A stretch of DNA of 64,000 bases from Sphingobium sp. D43FB (GCF_002312805.1 NZ_NMUA01000019.1:1-64000), one strand, 5' to 3'. Positions 52,020-63,262 are shown, counted from the stretch's first letter. The notes: generated by a model from the sequence alone, not told the origin. Made by a program: numbers and translations.

Positions 52020-54055
52020 GTGATCAAGACCATTACTACCAGCAGCGCACTTGCGCTGATCTGTATGGGAACGCCAGCCTTTGCCGAACCCTTTGAGAAG
52101 GGATCGCAAACAAGCGCGGACGCGGTCGAGGCGGGCAACGACATCGTGGTTTTCGGTCGTGGTGAGGCCATGATCGGCACTGCCAGATCAGCCAGCGAGG
52201 GAAGCGTCGGAGGGGCCGATGTCCTCGTGCGGCCACTTCTCCGCGTGGCGGAACTGCTGGAAGCGGTGCCCGGGCTGGTTGCAGCCCAGCATTCGGGGAG
52301 CGGCAAAGCCAACCAGTATTTCCTGCGCGGTTTCAACCTCGACCATGGGTCTGACTTCACCACCTATATCGATGAACTGCAGATGAACTTTCGCACACAC
52401 GGACACGGTCACGGCTATCTCGACCTCAACGGCCTCATTCCGGAGATCGTGGGCCGGGAGGATTTTCGTAAAGGGCCCTATCGCGCCGACGGCGGTGATT
52501 TCGCTCTGGCGGGAGCAGCCTATATGATGACCATCAAGGGTTACCACCGGCCGTGGGCATCGGCCGAGGCTGGTTCATATGGTTGGCGCCGCGTCGCCGT
52601 AGGCGGAACAGTGCACGACGTGGGCGTGGGAGATCTCACGCTTGTCGCTCAGGCCAAGACCTACGACGGACCGTGGCAGGAAACTGAACGTCTTCGCCAT
52701 TACTCGGGTTTCGCGAAATATAGCATGCCGAGCGGTGCGGGCACATTGGAGGCATCTCTCCATGCCTACCGGGCGACATGGCACCCTACCGAGCAAATCC
52801 CGGAGCGCATTATCGGCACGGCGTTGTGTGCGGATGTGTTCTGCTCTCCAGATCCTTCCGCGCGGGGTGAGACGACGCGCCAGGTGGCTAACATCGCGGT
52901 CAAGCAACCGACATGGCGCGCCAATGTCTATGCCCAGTTTTACGACTGGTCGATGTTGTCGAACCCCACTTACACCGATCCGGATGGCACAAGCGCGCAG
53001 ATCAAGCAGTTCGACCGGCATTGGGTACTAGGGCTGTCCGCTCAAAAAAATTGGGAAATCGCTGACAGTCTGGCTGTGAGCCTTGGCACCGAAAACAGAT
53101 ACGATGCCATCGGGAATGTTGGTGTCGATCGAACGGCTGTCCGCACATTTCTTGAATCTCTCGGGCACTATCAGGTCGGGGAATTGTCTTCCGCGCTCTA
53201 CGGCGAAGTCGCTTGGAAACTCTTGGCTGGACTGCGTGTGACAGGTGGTCTTCGCGGGGACTATTATCACTATTCCGTGCGTGCACGAGATGTGGTTGCG
53301 GCGTCGCTGGGAGAAGGCAGTGGCTCGGCGTCGATTCTCTCACCTAAGGTCTCGATCGCCTATCAGGTTACGCCGCAACTTGAACTCTACGCCAACTGGG
53401 TCCGTGGATTCCATTCCAACGACGTTCGGGGTGCGGTAAACAGGGGCACGCCTGTTCCGGTTCTCGTTCGCGGCATCGGCAAGGAACTGGGGGGACGCCT
53501 TCAATTCTCCGGGGTCACGTTAACCGCGACTTACTGGTGGCTGCATGTCGGCAGCGAGCTTCGTTTCATTGGCGATTCCAATGCTGTTGAACGTCGGGTG
53601 CCAGTGGGTGTCATGGCTATGAAATCGTCGCCTTCTGGCGGCCGTTCCCGTGGCTTGCGCTTGATGGAAACTATACTGCCAGCCATGCCCGCTTCGACAA
53701 TGGCGATCACATCCCTAATGCATTTGAGAACGCGGCTTCAGCCGGTGCCGCCATCATTCTTGATCCCTGGGAAGCCAGCATTCGGGTGCGCCACCTCGGA
53801 CCTTCTCCGCTTGTCGAGGACAACAGTGTCCGGGATCGGGGCAGCACCGTCATGAATGCCCGCGCCGCGTGGACGGGCAAGAAGGTCGAGATATTTGGAG
53901 AAGTGCTGAACATCTTCGACAGCCGGGACAAGGACATCGCCTATTATTACGAGTCCTACATCCCCGCCTTTGATGCAGGTGCTCCGGTGGAAGGCCGGTT
54001 GAGTCGTGTGGTCGAGCCTCGAACCGTGAGGATTGGCGCAAAGGTCAATTTCTAG
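52020..54055 (+). pseudogene. B12-regulated TonB-dependent receptor, frameshifted
   Basis: Start GTG 52020 follows GGAGGA by seven bases and begins a signal peptide (TTSSALALICMGTPAFA). The plug (FLRGFNLDHGSDFTTYIDEL, GLIPEIVGREDFRKGPYRA) and barrel read well to SNAVE near 53590. A missing base after GAAC (about 53591) shifts the frame; it then runs out of homology to 53855. In the other frame the protein continues PSGASGCHGYEIVAFWRP and ends RTVRIGAKVNF at 54055 with a normal barrel terminus. About 150 residues are thus lost unless this is a sequencing error. The riboswitch and NiCoT context imply uptake of cobalamin or a cobalt chelate. Confidence 0.85.
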
Positions 54056-54136
54056 CGAAATCCCTTGATGGGCGGCGCTGCAGCACGTCTGCTGCGCCAT
54101 CCTCCGTTTGTACATTCCTTAATCGCCGAGCCAATC

Positions 54137-55183
54137 ATGCCCCTCACGAAGACACTGCCATCCCTGTCTCTGCGCCTACGAATTGGTGCCTTGTTTGCCG
54201 GATTGATCGCCGCCAACATTGGCGTCTGGGTCTGGGCATTCAGCCTGTTTCATGCGCAGCCGTTAATGCTCGGCACCGCTGTGCTTGCCTGGGGGCTTGG
54301 CCTGCGCCATGCGGTCGATGCCGATCATATTGCGGCCATCGACAATGTGACGCGCAAACTGATGCAGGATGGTCAGCGCCCGGTTTCGGCCGGCTTCTGG
54401 TTTGCGATCGGGCATTCCGGGATCATTGCCATAGCATCGATCATCATTGCGGTGACGGCCAGCGCGCTGTCGCAGTTCGGCGCCTTCAAGGAAATCGGCG
54501 GCGTGATTGCAACCGTGATTTCCGCGCTTTTCCTGTTCACGATCGCCGGCATGAACCTGGTCATCCTGCGCTCTGTCTGGCGGACCTTTGCGCATGTTCG
54601 TGCAGGCGGCAGCTATGTCGAGGACGATCTTGATCTGTTATTGGGTGGGCGCGGTCTGCTTTCCAGACTGTTCAGGCCGATGTTCCGCCTTGTGAACAAA
54701 AGCTGGCATATGGCCCCGCTGGGGTTTCTGTTCGGGCTTGGGTTCGATACCGCAACCGAAGTTGCCATTCTGGGCATGTCGGCCAGCCAGGCCGCCGATG
54801 GCCTGTCGATCGGGACAATCCTGGTCCTGCCCGCCCTGTTCGCGGTCGGTATGGCCCTCATCGATACGGCGGACGGCGTGGTGATGCTGGGCGCTTATGA
54901 ATGGGCCTTCGTGAAGCCGATCCGCAAGCTCTACTACAACATCACAATCACCCTGATCTCGGCCATCGTGGCGATTGTCATTGGTGGAATCGAAACGCTG
55001 GCCCTGATTGGCGACAAACTGGCCCTTACGGGTGCCCCATGGCGGATCGCCATTGAATTGGGCGAAAATTTCAATGGTCTGGGCTTCGCCATCATCGGAC
55101 TTTTCGTGTTCTGTTGGCTGGCGAGTTACGCGATCTATCGCTGGAAGCGGTTCGATGAGATCGAGGTTTCTGTCGTTACCTGA
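54137..55183 (+). CDS. NiCoT-family nickel/cobalt transporter
   Basis: 348 residues from ATG 54137. The signature LRHAVDADHIAAIDNVTRK in the second helix, GHSGIIAIASIIIAV, LGFDTATEVAILGMSA and FAVGMALIDTADGVVMLGAY are the conserved NiCoT motifs, with eight hydrophobic segments. The family imports Ni2+ or Co2+ across the inner membrane. It lies downstream of a B12 riboswitch and upstream of cobalt-insertion genes, so cobalt is the likely substrate. Confidence 0.93.
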   Translation: MPLTKTLPSLSLRLRIGALFAGLIAANIGVWVWAFSLFHAQPLMLGTAVLAWGLGLRHAVDADHIAAIDNVTRKLMQDGQRPVSAGFWFAIGHSGIIAIASIIIAVTASALSQFGAFKEIGGVIATVISALFLFTIAGMNLVILRSVWRTFAHVRAGGSYVEDDLDLLLGGRGLLSRLFRPMFRLVNKSWHMAPLGFLFGLGFDTATEVAILGMSASQAADGLSIGTILVLPALFAVGMALIDTADGVVMLGAYEWAFVKPIRKLYYNITITLISAIVAIVIGGIETLALIGDKLALTGAPWRIAIELGENFNGLGFAIIGLFVFCWLASYAIYRWKRFDEIEVSVVT

Positions 55184-55280
55184 TCGTCCATCGTTGCATG
55201 AAGCAACATCATCAATTGGCTTGGCTCCGATCTTCGTCTAGGGCGCATGGCGAAGGACGGGTTGATTCCGCCCTTCGATG

Positions 55281-55500
55281 ATCGCGCCGGTGCCCTCGCA
55301 AGGGGCTTAATCGGGAATGCGGTGCGGGGGCTTGCTCCCAAATCCGTGGCTGTCCCTGCAACTGTAAGCGGATAGCGCGATGCACATGCTCCTGAACTCA
55401 GGGGCGGCCACTGGACAGCGCGCAAGCGCCAAGTCTGGGAAGGCGTGCATCAAGCTGTGACCCGCGAGCCAGGAGACCTGCCGGCGCACCGGTCGCTCTT
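55281..55500 (+). ncRNA. Cobalamin riboswitch 2
   Basis: The same element order as the first riboswitch: GGTGCC near 55289, GGGAATGCGGTGCGG, CTGCAACTGTAAGCGGA, GCCACTGG, TCTGGGAAGGCG and GAGCCAGGAGACCTGCC. Much of the aptamer and the following platform (TCTGAGCGACGAA) is nearly identical to riboswitch 1, indicating duplication. It precedes cobW and the cob operon. Confidence 0.93.
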
Positions 55501-55681
55501 GCCTGATCCAGGGGATGGTCACGGCACGGTAACTCTCCGTCTGAGCGACGAAGCTGTGTGGCTGGGGCTGCACGGTCGCGTGGTAACGGGTGCTTTGTCG
55601 CGCTCGCCCGTCGTCGCGCGCCGACCGGACTTGTCCGGCAAGCCCCGCCGTTTGTCGCTCTGGCGCGCGGAGGAATTGCTT

Positions 55682-56719
55682 GTGGCCGACCTGTCAAAGG
55701 TGCCTGTCACCATCATCACGGGCTTTCTGGGCGCGGGGAAAACCACGCTTATCAGCCACCTGATCCGCAATGCGGGCGGCCGCAGGCTGGCGGTGGTGGT
55801 CAACGAATTCGGTACGCTGGGTGTGGATGGCGACATTCTTGCATCCTGCGCCATTCCAGACTGCCCGGCGGAAAACATCGTCGAACTGGCCAATGGCTGC
55901 ATCTGCTGCACCGTGGCGGACGATTTCATTCCTACGGTCGAGAAGCTCCTCGCGCTTGATCCCCGCCCGGATCACATCCTGATCGAGACATCGGGTCTGG
56001 CGTTGCCAAAGCCGCTGCTCAAGGCGTTTGACTGGCCAGCGATCCGCAGCCGGATCACCGTGGACGGCGTGCTGGCGCTGGCCGATGCCGAGGCGGTTGC
56101 GGCAGGCCGGTTTGCGCCCGATGTGGCCGCGCTTGACGCCCAGCGCGCCGCCGATCCGAGCATCGATCACGAAACGCCGCTGTCCGAAGTGTTCGAGGAC
56201 CAGCTTGCCTGCGCCGATATGATCCTGCTGACCAAGGTTGATCTGGCCGGACCCGAAGGCGTTGCCGCCGCACGCGCGATCATCGCGGCAGAGCTTGGCC
56301 GCCCGGTGCCGGTGATCGAACTGACCGAAGGCGTGGTCGATCCGCGCGTGATTCTGGGGCTTGATGCCGCCGCCGAGGACGACATCGCCGCGCGCCCATC
56401 GCACCATGATGGGGATGATGATCACGAACACGATGATTTTGACAGCGCCGTTATCGAATGGGGCGAAATTGCCGATCCGGCGGCCCTTGTCGCGCGGATC
56501 GAAACGCTGGCGCGCGATCACCATATCCTGCGCGTGAAGGGCTATGCCGCCGTTGCGGGCAAGCCGATGCGGCTGCTGGTGCAGGCGGTAGGCGCGCGGG
56601 TGCGCCACCAGTACGACCGTCCGTGGCGGCCTGACGAGCCGCGCCGCACCACGCTGGTCGCCATTGCCGAGCACGATCATGTCGATCCAGACGCCATTCG
56701 CGCGGTGCTGCTGGCGTAA
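55682..56719 (+). CDS. cobW: CobW-family GTPase / metallochaperone
   Basis: 345 residues from GTG 55682, seven bases after GGAGGA; open frame upstream is riboswitch DNA. TIITGFLGAGKTTLI is the P-loop, NGCICCTVADDF contains the CxCC metal-binding motif, and LTKVDLAGPEG is the GTP-specificity loop. A His/Asp-rich stretch (SHHDGDDDHEHDDFD) suggests metal storage, and a CobW C-terminal domain follows. It is thought to supply Co2+ to the CobN chelatase, whose gene starts 10 bases downstream. Confidence 0.92.
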   Translation: MADLSKVPVTIITGFLGAGKTTLISHLIRNAGGRRLAVVVNEFGTLGVDGDILASCAIPDCPAENIVELANGCICCTVADDFIPTVEKLLALDPRPDHILIETSGLALPKPLLKAFDWPAIRSRITVDGVLALADAEAVAAGRFAPDVAALDAQRAADPSIDHETPLSEVFEDQLACADMILLTKVDLAGPEGVAAARAIIAAELGRPVPVIELTEGVVDPRVILGLDAAAEDDIAARPSHHDGDDDHEHDDFDSAVIEWGEIADPAALVARIETLARDHHILRVKGYAAVAGKPMRLLVQAVGARVRHQYDRPWRPDEPRRTTLVAIAEHDHVDPDAIRAVLLA

Positions 56720-56729
56720 GGCGCAGGCG

Positions 56730-59700
56730 ATGCACGTCATTTTCCGCGAAACGCACGGGATGGAGGAAACCGCCGTCCCGCAGGATCTGGGGCAAGAGCC
56801 TGCGGATCTTGTGGTCCTGTCCTTTTCGGACAGCGATCTGGGGGCGTTCGCGGCGGCATGGCATCAGGCCCGTGCAGACGATGCGACATTTCCTTCGCTG
56901 CGGCTCGCCAATCTGGCAGCGCTTATGCACCCGCTATCGGTCGACACCTATGTCGAGCGGACGCTGTCAGGTGCGAAGGCGATCCTGATCCGGCTGATTG
57001 GCGGTACGCCCTATTGGAGTTACGGGCTGGAACGAGTGGAGGCTCTGGCCCGGTCGCGAGGCATCGCGCTGGCCGTGCTGCCCGGCGACGGCTGGGAGGA
57101 CGGGCGGCTGGATGCAGTTTCGACCGTCCCCGTGCCTGCTTTGAGAAGCCTTGCGCAATTGTGCGATGCCGGCGGTGCAGGGGCGGCGCAGGCGGCGCTT
57201 GTTGCGCTTTCACGGCTGGCAGGGCTGATCGATACCCCTCCCCAAAATTGCGAGCCGCTGCCTATGGCGGGAGGTTGGCATCCCGACCGGGGCGTCGTCG
57301 ATCCTGAATCCTTTGCGCGCAATCCCGGACGACCGCTGGTCCTGATCATCTTCTATCGTTCTTACCTGACCGCCCACGATCTGGACCCGTTTGCCGCCCT
57401 GCATGCCGCGTTCGACCGGCACGGCTTTGACGCACTGTCGATCTTCGTCCCCTCGCTGAAAGCCCCGCAGGTGCGCGATCAGGTGGACCGCTGGGTGCGC
57501 GGCCTTGGCCCGGCGGCGATCATCAACGCCACCGCCTTTTCCGCGCGTGGCGAAGACGGCGATACCCCGCTCGATGGCGCGGGCGTTCCCGTGTTCCAAC
57601 TGGCGCTGGCCACGTCGGGCCGCACCGGCTGGGCAGCGGCTTCGCGCGGGCTGTCCCCCGCAGACCTCGCCATGCACGTGGTCTTGCCCGAAATTGACGG
57701 CCGGGTCTTTGCCGGGGTCGCCAGCTTCAAGGAAGCGGGTGCGCGCGATCCCGCACTAGGTTTTGCCCGCACCGTCCACCGCGCCGATCCCGACCGGATC
57801 GAGGCGATCACTGCGCGCGTGGCAGGCTGGATCGCCCTTTCGCAAAGGCCGGTTGCCGATCGGCGGGTTGCGCTGATCCTGTCGACTTATCCCGGCAAGG
57901 CATACCAGATGGCCCACGCCGTGGGGCTGGATGCGCTCGCCTCAGCCGAGGCGACCCTGGCCGATCTGGCCGAGGCGGGATATGCCACGGATGGCCAGAC
58001 CGATCTGGGCGCGCGCCTTGAAAGCGAACATCAGCATTGGCCGCTGGCCGCGTATCGCAAGGCGCAGGCGGCATTGCCCGAGACCTTGCGCGCTGATCTT
58101 CATGCCGCGTGGGGCGAACCGGAAGCCGATGTGGCAGTCGCTGACGGCGCGTTCCGTTTTGCCGCGCTGTCCATCGGCAGCGCGCTGGTCGCCTTGCAGC
58201 CCGAACGCGGCGAGCGCGTCCATCGAGACGGGGACTATCACGATCTGTCCCGCTGCCCGCGCCATGGCTATGTTGCGTTCTATCTGTGGCTGCGCGAACG
58301 GGGCAGCGACGCGCTGGTCCACATCGGCGCGCATGGCACGCTGGAATGGCTGCCGGGCAAATCGGTCGCGCTGTCTGGCGCTTGCTGGCCCGAGGCGCTG
58401 ATCGGCGCGATGCCGGTGATCTATCCGTTCATCGTCAACGACCCCGGAGAAGCTGCGCAGGCCAAACGCCGGATCGGTGCGGTTACTATCGGACACGTTC
58501 CGCCGCCACTGGTGCAAACTAAAAGCGGCGCGGGGCTGGCCCGGATCGAGGCGCTGCTGGATGAATTCTCCAACGCTTACGGGCTGGACCCGGCCCGCCG
58601 CGACCGCCTGCAAGCGAGCATCCGCGACGAAGCGCGCGTGCTGGGGCTGGAGGCGGAACTGGGCCTTGATGGCGCGGCCACGCTGGTTGAGGCGATCACC
58701 CGGATCGATCGCTTCGTTTGCGATGTAAAGGACAGCCAGTTCGGTGACGGGCTGCATGTGTTCGGGCGGGGCGATCAGGGCGCAGCCGAGCGGGCCGGAT
58801 TGCTGACGGCGCTGGACGGACGGCGCGTTCCGCCCGGTCCCTCCGGCTCCCCGTTTCGCGGGCGCAGCGATGTGCTGCCGACCGGGCGAAACCTTTATGC
58901 AATAGACCCGCGGGCGGTGCCTTCACGCGCGGCCCACGCGCAAGGCGTGACACTGGCAGAGGAACTTATCCGGCGGCATTTGCAGGATCATGGCGATTAT
59001 CCGCGCGGGCTGGTGGTCGATCTGTGGGGATCGGCCACGATGCGCACGGCGGGCGAGGAATTCGCCATGGCGCTGCACCTGCTCGGCGCAAAACCGCTGT
59101 GGGACATGACATCCGAACGGGTGGCGGGCGTTGAGATTCTGCCGCTGGCGCTGCTGGACCGGCCGCGCATCGACGTGACACTGCGGGTTTCAGGCCTGTT
59201 CCGCGATGCCTTCCCGGCGCTGCCCATGTTGTTCGGACAGGCGGTGCGAGCGCTGTGTTTGCGGGACGAACCGGCGGACTGGAACCCCTTTGCGGGGCAG
59301 GCGCCGGCCCCGCGAGTCTATGGACCGGCGCCGGGGAGTTATGGCCTTGGCCTTGGCGATGCGGCCGAGGTCTATACCGATGCGGCGCGACGCTCGGCCG
59401 GAGAGGCATGGCTGGCGGCATCGGATCATGCGTTTGACGCAACCTCCGATGCGATCGGGGGCACGCCCGATCCTGAGGGCCTGCGTCGGCGCGTCGAAGC
59501 GGCAGACGCCTTTGTTCATCTTCAGGACTTGCCGGAAACCGATCTGCTGCTGGCCGCGGACTCTGCCGCGCATGAGGCGGGCTTTGCCGCTGCCAAGGCG
59601 CTGACAGGCGGGACGGCAGCGCTCTATCACCTCGATAGTCGCGACCCGCTGAAGCCGGCCGCGCGCACCCTGACCGAAGAGATCGCCCGCGTGGTCCGTG

Positions 59701-60014
59701 CCCGTGCCGCCCATCCCGACTGGGTTGCAGGCATGATGCGGCATGGTTTTCGCGGGGGCGCGGAACTGGCCGCGACGCTGGATCATATGGGCGCCTTTGC
59801 GCACCTTTCAGGTAGCGTGCCGCCGCATCTGTTCGATCTCTATCACGATGCGACGCTGGGCCAAGCCGATGTTCGCGCGTTTCTTGTGCGCGAGAATCCC
59901 GGCGCGCTGGCGGCGATGGAAGCCCGCTTTGCAGCGCTCCATGCCGCCGGGCTGTGGCAGACCCGGCGCAATTCCATCCTCGCCAGCCTGCCCAGCCATG
60001 AGGACCGGACATGA
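56730..60014 (+). CDS. cobN: Cobaltochelatase subunit CobN
   Basis: 1094 residues from ATG 56730. [14 protein letters not shown] near the start, [20 protein letters not shown] in the centre (about 530-550), and [18 protein letters not shown] are the CobN/magnesium-chelatase H-subunit signatures. CobN with CobS and CobT inserts Co2+ into hydrogenobyrinate a,c-diamide; those partners are not in the window. The protein is shorter than typical CobN (about 1250-1270). The stop overlaps cobG (ATGA). Confidence 0.93.
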   Translation: MHVIFRETHGMEETAVPQDLGQEPADLVVLSFSDSDLGAFAAAWHQARADDATFPSLRLANLAALMHPLSVDTYVERTLSGAKAILIRLIGGTPYWSYGLERVEALARSRGIALAVLPGDGWEDGRLDAVSTVPVPALRSLAQLCDAGGAGAAQAALVALSRLAGLIDTPPQNCEPLPMAGGWHPDRGVVDPESFARNPGRPLVLIIFYRSYLTAHDLDPFAALHAAFDRHGFDALSIFVPSLKAPQVRDQVDRWVRGLGPAAIINATAFSARGEDGDTPLDGAGVPVFQLALATSGRTGWAAASRGLSPADLAMHVVLPEIDGRVFAGVASFKEAGARDPALGFARTVHRADPDRIEAITARVAGWIALSQRPVADRRVALILSTYPGKAYQMAHAVGLDALASAEATLADLAEAGYATDGQTDLGARLESEHQHWPLAAYRKAQAALPETLRADLHAAWGEPEADVAVADGAFRFAALSIGSALVALQPERGERVHRDGDYHDLSRCPRHGYVAFYLWLRERGSDALVHIGAHGTLEWLPGKSVALSGACWPEALIGAMPVIYPFIVNDPGEAAQAKRRIGAVTIGHVPPPLVQTKSGAGLARIEALLDEFSNAYGLDPARRDRLQASIRDEARVLGLEAELGLDGAATLVEAITRIDRFVCDVKDSQFGDGLHVFGRGDQGAAERAGLLTALDGRRVPPGPSGSPFRGRSDVLPTGRNLYAIDPRAVPSRAAHAQGVTLAEELIRRHLQDHGDYPRGLVVDLWGSATMRTAGEEFAMALHLLGAKPLWDMTSERVAGVEILPLALLDRPRIDVTLRVSGLFRDAFPALPMLFGQAVRALCLRDEPADWNPFAGQAPAPRVYGPAPGSYGLGLGDAAEVYTDAARRSAGEAWLAASDHAFDATSDAIGGTPDPEGLRRRVEAADAFVHLQDLPETDLLLAADSAAHEAGFAAAKALTGGTAALYHLDSRDPLKPAARTLTEEIARVVRARAAHPDWVAGMMRHGFRGGAELAATLDHMGAFAHLSGSVPPHLFDLYHDATLGQADVRAFLVRENPGALAAMEARFAALHAAGLWQTRRNSILASLPSHEDRT

Positions 60015-61141
60015 CCGGGCCTATGGTGAGGGGTTGGTGCCCCGATGCGTGGCACCCGATGATCGCGGGCGACGGGTTGCTGATGCGGGTAAAGCCGCGG
60101 CTTGGCCGCCTGACCCGCGCGCAAGTGCTGGGCCTGTGCGATGCCGCCATCGCGCATGGCAATGCCCTGATCGACATCACCGCCCGCGCCAATCTCCAGC
60201 TTCGTGGGGTGCGCGATACCGGCTGGCAGGCGCTGCTCGACCGGTTGCTGACGCTCGATCTGGTGGACGGTGACCCCGTCATCGAACAGCGACGCAACAT
60301 TCTGGTCGCGCCGGATTGGCGGGTCGGTGATGACAGCCATCGCATTGCGGGCGCGTTGCTGACCCGGCTGGATGAGTTGCCCGATCTTCCGGGCAAGATG
60401 GGCTTCGTTATCGATGCTGGTCGGGCCTGCGCCCTGCACGGCGAGGTGGGCGATTTCCGCATCGAGCGCGACGAAAAAGGCGGCCTGATCCTGCGCGCCG
60501 ATGGCCATCCGGGCGGTGTTGCAGTTGTCGCAGGTCAGGAAGTGGACGCCCTGATCGCGCTGGCACACTGGTTTTCTGCCAGCGGTGGCGCGGAAGCGGG
60601 GCGCATGGCCCGGCACACGGTTGCCCTGCCCGAATGGGCCTGTGGCGACATTCTGCCCGCGCCGTCGGCTGCTCGCATCGCGCCCGGCATCCATGATCTG
60701 GGCTGGGCTTATGGCCTGCCGTTCGGCCGGATAGAGGCGCCGATACTGGCTGGTGTGATGGAGGGATCGTCTGCCGGGGGGGTGCGGATTAGCCCGTGGC
60801 GGGTGCTCGTAGTAGAAGGCGCGCCTGCCATGCAGGTGGATGGCCTGATCACCGACCCTGCCGATCCGCTGCTGCATGTGGATGCCTGTCCGGGCGCGCC
60901 GTGCTGCACGCAGGCGTCGGTTGAAACCCGCGATCTTGCCCGCCGCCTTGCCCCGCATATCGCGGGACGGCTGCATGTTTCGGGCTGTGCCAAGGGCTGT
61001 GCCCGCCCGCGCGCCGCCGATGTCACGCTGACGGGCCGCGATGGCCTGTTCGATCTTTCCCTGAACGCGCGCGCCGGAGGGCCTGCGGTTCACTCCGCGC
61101 TTGGCCCGGCCGACCTTCTTGCCCAATTTGGAACCGCTTGA
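60011..61141 (+). CDS. cobG: Precorrin-3B synthase CobG
   Basis: 376 residues. [21 protein letters not shown] and [10 protein letters not shown] are the N-terminal nitrite/sulfite-reductase-like repeats; [20 protein letters not shown] and [12 protein letters not shown] provide the Cys ligands of the 4Fe-4S cluster. CobG is the oxygen-dependent enzyme that makes precorrin-3B, so its presence marks the aerobic route. It is coupled to cobN and cobH. Confidence 0.92.
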   Translation: MTGPMVRGWCPDAWHPMIAGDGLLMRVKPRLGRLTRAQVLGLCDAAIAHGNALIDITARANLQLRGVRDTGWQALLDRLLTLDLVDGDPVIEQRRNILVAPDWRVGDDSHRIAGALLTRLDELPDLPGKMGFVIDAGRACALHGEVGDFRIERDEKGGLILRADGHPGGVAVVAGQEVDALIALAHWFSASGGAEAGRMARHTVALPEWACGDILPAPSAARIAPGIHDLGWAYGLPFGRIEAPILAGVMEGSSAGGVRISPWRVLVVEGAPAMQVDGLITDPADPLLHVDACPGAPCCTQASVETRDLARRLAPHIAGRLHVSGCAKGCARPRAADVTLTGRDGLFDLSLNARAGGPAVHSALGPADLLAQFGTA

Positions 61142-61770
61142 TGCCCCATATCTATGAAACCGATGGCGCGGCCATTTATCGCCAGTCCTTCGCCACGATC
61201 CGCGCCGAAGCCGATCTGGCGCCCTTTTCTGCCGATGAGGAGCCGGTGGCGGTCCGCATGATTCATGCCGCCGGGATGGTCGAACTGGCGGCGCATATCC
61301 GCTTTTCGTCCGGCTTCGCACAAACGGCCAGTGCCGCGCTGGCCGATGGCGCGCCGGTGCTGTGCGATGCGCGGATGGTGTCCGAAGGGATCACTCGCGC
61401 CCGCCTGTCGGCCAACAATCCGATCATCTGCACGCTCAGTGCGCCGCCAGTACCGGACATGGCGCGGGCGATGGGCAACACCCGTTCCGCCGCCGCGCTG
61501 GAACTGTGGCGACCGCATCTGGCGGGCGCGGTGGTGGCCATCGGCAATGCGCCAACCGCGCTGTTCCATCTCCTGAATATGCTGGAAGATCCCGATTGCC
61601 CGCGCCCTGCGGCCATCATCGGCTGTCCGGTGGGCTTTGTCGGCGCGGCCGAATCCAAGGCCGCGCTGTGGGCCGCGCCGCCGGTGCCGTGCTGCATTGT
61701 CGATGGGCGGCTTGGCGGCAGCGCGATCACGGTCGCCGCGATTAACGCGCTGGCAAGCCGCGCCGAATGA
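61141..61770 (+). CDS. cobH: Precorrin-8X methylmutase CobH
   Basis: 209 residues from ATG 61141, which overlaps the cobG stop. VRMIHAAGMVELA carries the catalytic His region; ADGAPVLCDARMVSEGIT and GAVVAIGNAPTALFHLL are the conserved blocks. It moves the C-11 methyl to C-12 to form hydrogenobyrinate. The end overlaps cobI (ATGA). Confidence 0.94.
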   Translation: MPHIYETDGAAIYRQSFATIRAEADLAPFSADEEPVAVRMIHAAGMVELAAHIRFSSGFAQTASAALADGAPVLCDARMVSEGITRARLSANNPIICTLSAPPVPDMARAMGNTRSAAALELWRPHLAGAVVAIGNAPTALFHLLNMLEDPDCPRPAAIIGCPVGFVGAAESKAALWAAPPVPCCIVDGRLGGSAITVAAINALASRAE

Positions 61771-62504
61771 GCGCGTCGTCATCAATCGGAACCATCCACG
61801 GCGTCGGGCTTGGTCCCGGCGCGGCCGATCTGCTGAGCGTGCGCGCCGACCGGTTGGTGCGTGGCGCTCGCCATGTTGCCTATTTCCGCAAGGCCGGACG
61901 GCCGGGGCAGGCGCGGCGGATTGTCGAAGGGATGCTGCGCGCCGACGTGATTGAAATCCCGATGGAATATCCTGTAACGACCGAGATCCCGTTGTCCGAT
62001 CCCCGCTACAACGACTGTCTTTCCGCCTTCTATGCCGAATGCACCGCACGTTTGCTGGCGCTGGCGCAGGCGGGCGAGGACGTGGTTGTGCTGTGTGAGG
62101 GCGATCCGTTTTTCTACGGCTCGTTCATGCACCTTCATGGCCGTTTGGCGGGCATCGTCCCGGTGACGGTGGTGCCGGGTATCACCGGCATGGCCGGGGC
62201 ATGGAACGCGACTGACATTCCCATCACCTGGGGCGATGACGTGCTGACCATCGCGATGGCGACCCTGCCCGAGGAGGAACTGGCCCGGCGCATCCGCGAT
62301 ACCGATGCGCTGGTGGTGATGAAGATCGGGCGCAACCTGCCCAAATTGCGCCGCGCGGTGGCAGCGGCGGGGCGCGAGGACGCGGCATGGCTGGTCGAAC
62401 ATGCCGCCATGCCCGGCCAGCGCGTCACGCGGTTGATCGAGGCGACCAGCGTCACGCCCTATTTCTCGATCCTGCTGATTCATGGACAGGGGCGTCGTCC
62501 ATGA
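61767..62504 (+). CDS. cobI: Precorrin-2 C20-methyltransferase CobI
   Basis: 245 residues. GVGLGPGAADLLSVRA is the GxGxGD-type SAM-methylase start, VVLCEGDPFFYGSFMHL the second motif and VVPGITGMAGAWNATDIPI the third. It methylates C-20 of precorrin-2 with SAM. ATG 61767 overlaps the cobH stop and the gene ends in an ATGA overlap with cobJ. Confidence 0.93.
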   Translation: MSASSSIGTIHGVGLGPGAADLLSVRADRLVRGARHVAYFRKAGRPGQARRIVEGMLRADVIEIPMEYPVTTEIPLSDPRYNDCLSAFYAECTARLLALAQAGEDVVVLCEGDPFFYGSFMHLHGRLAGIVPVTVVPGITGMAGAWNATDIPITWGDDVLTIAMATLPEEELARRIRDTDALVVMKIGRNLPKLRRAVAAAGREDAAWLVEHAAMPGQRVTRLIEATSVTPYFSILLIHGQGRRP

Positions 62505-63262
62505 GCGGTTCGCTATCCATCGCCGGTCTGGGACCGGGCGACGAGGCACTGATCACGCCCGAAGTCACCGCCGCGCTGGCAGGGGCAAGCGATGTTATCG
62601 GCTATATCCCCTATGTCGCCCGCATCGCCCCGCGTGAGGGGCTGACGTTGCATCCATCCGACAACCGGGTGGAGCTGGATCGCGCGGCCCATGCGCTGGA
62701 ACTGGCGGCGCAGGGCCGGCGCGTGGTGGTGGTGTCTTCTGGCGATCCCGGCGTGTTCGCGATGGCCGCCGCCGTGTTCGAGGCGCTGGAGGCTGGCCCG
62801 GCCCACTGGCGCGATCTCGACATCCGGGTGCTGCCCGGCATCACTGCCATGCTGGCCGCCAGCGCGCGAGCGGGGGCGCCGCTGGGGCACGATTTTTGCG
62901 CGATCAACCTGTCGGACAACCTCAAGCCGTGGTCCGTGATCGAAAAGCGGCTGCGGCTGGCTGCAGAGGCAGACTTTGCGATGGCGTTCTACAACCCGCG
63001 GTCGAAAGCCCGGCCGGAAGGTTTCGAACGTGTGCTGGAATTGCTGCGCGCGGTGTGTGGCAATGATCGCCCGATCCTGTTCGCCCGCGCCCTATCGACG
63101 CCCGACGAACAATTGCAAATCGTACCGCTGGGTCAGGCCCGCGCGGACATGGCCGATATGCGCACGATGGTGATCGTCGGATCGAGCCTGACGCGGATCA
63201 TCGAACGTGCGGCTGGTCCCATTCTCTACACCCCCCGCTCGGCCTTGGGTTCGGCATCATGA
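62501..63262 (+). CDS. cobJ: Precorrin-3B C17-methyltransferase CobJ
   Basis: 253 residues from ATG 62501. SIAGLGPGDEALITPEV, DVIGYIPYVARI, VVVVSSGDPGVFAMAAAV, HDFCAINLSDNLKPW and MAFYNPRSKARPEGF are CobJ/CbiH signatures. It performs ring contraction and C-17 methylation. The last 37 bases overlap the opposing cobK gene. Confidence 0.93.
   Translation: MSGSLSIAGLGPGDEALITPEVTAALAGASDVIGYIPYVARIAPREGLTLHPSDNRVELDRAAHALELAAQGRRVVVVSSGDPGVFAMAAAVFEALEAGPAHWRDLDIRVLPGITAMLAASARAGAPLGHDFCAINLSDNLKPWSVIEKRLRLAAEADFAMAFYNPRSKARPEGFERVLELLRAVCGNDRPILFARALSTPDEQLQIVPLGQARADMADMRTMVIVGSSLTRIIERAAGPILYTPRSALGSAS

Noticed and set aside
55193..55207. Small GTTGC/GCAAC hairpin after the NiCoT gene
   Set aside because: A five-base stem without a T-run is likely chance.
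55445..55681. In-frame extension of cobW upstream into the riboswitch
   Set aside because: The extension translates aptamer sequence; GTG 55682 with GGAGGA upstream is the supported start.
58966..61321. Long reverse frames opposite cobN and cobG
   Set aside because: These are high-GC antisense frames; cobN and cobG motifs are complete on the forward strand.
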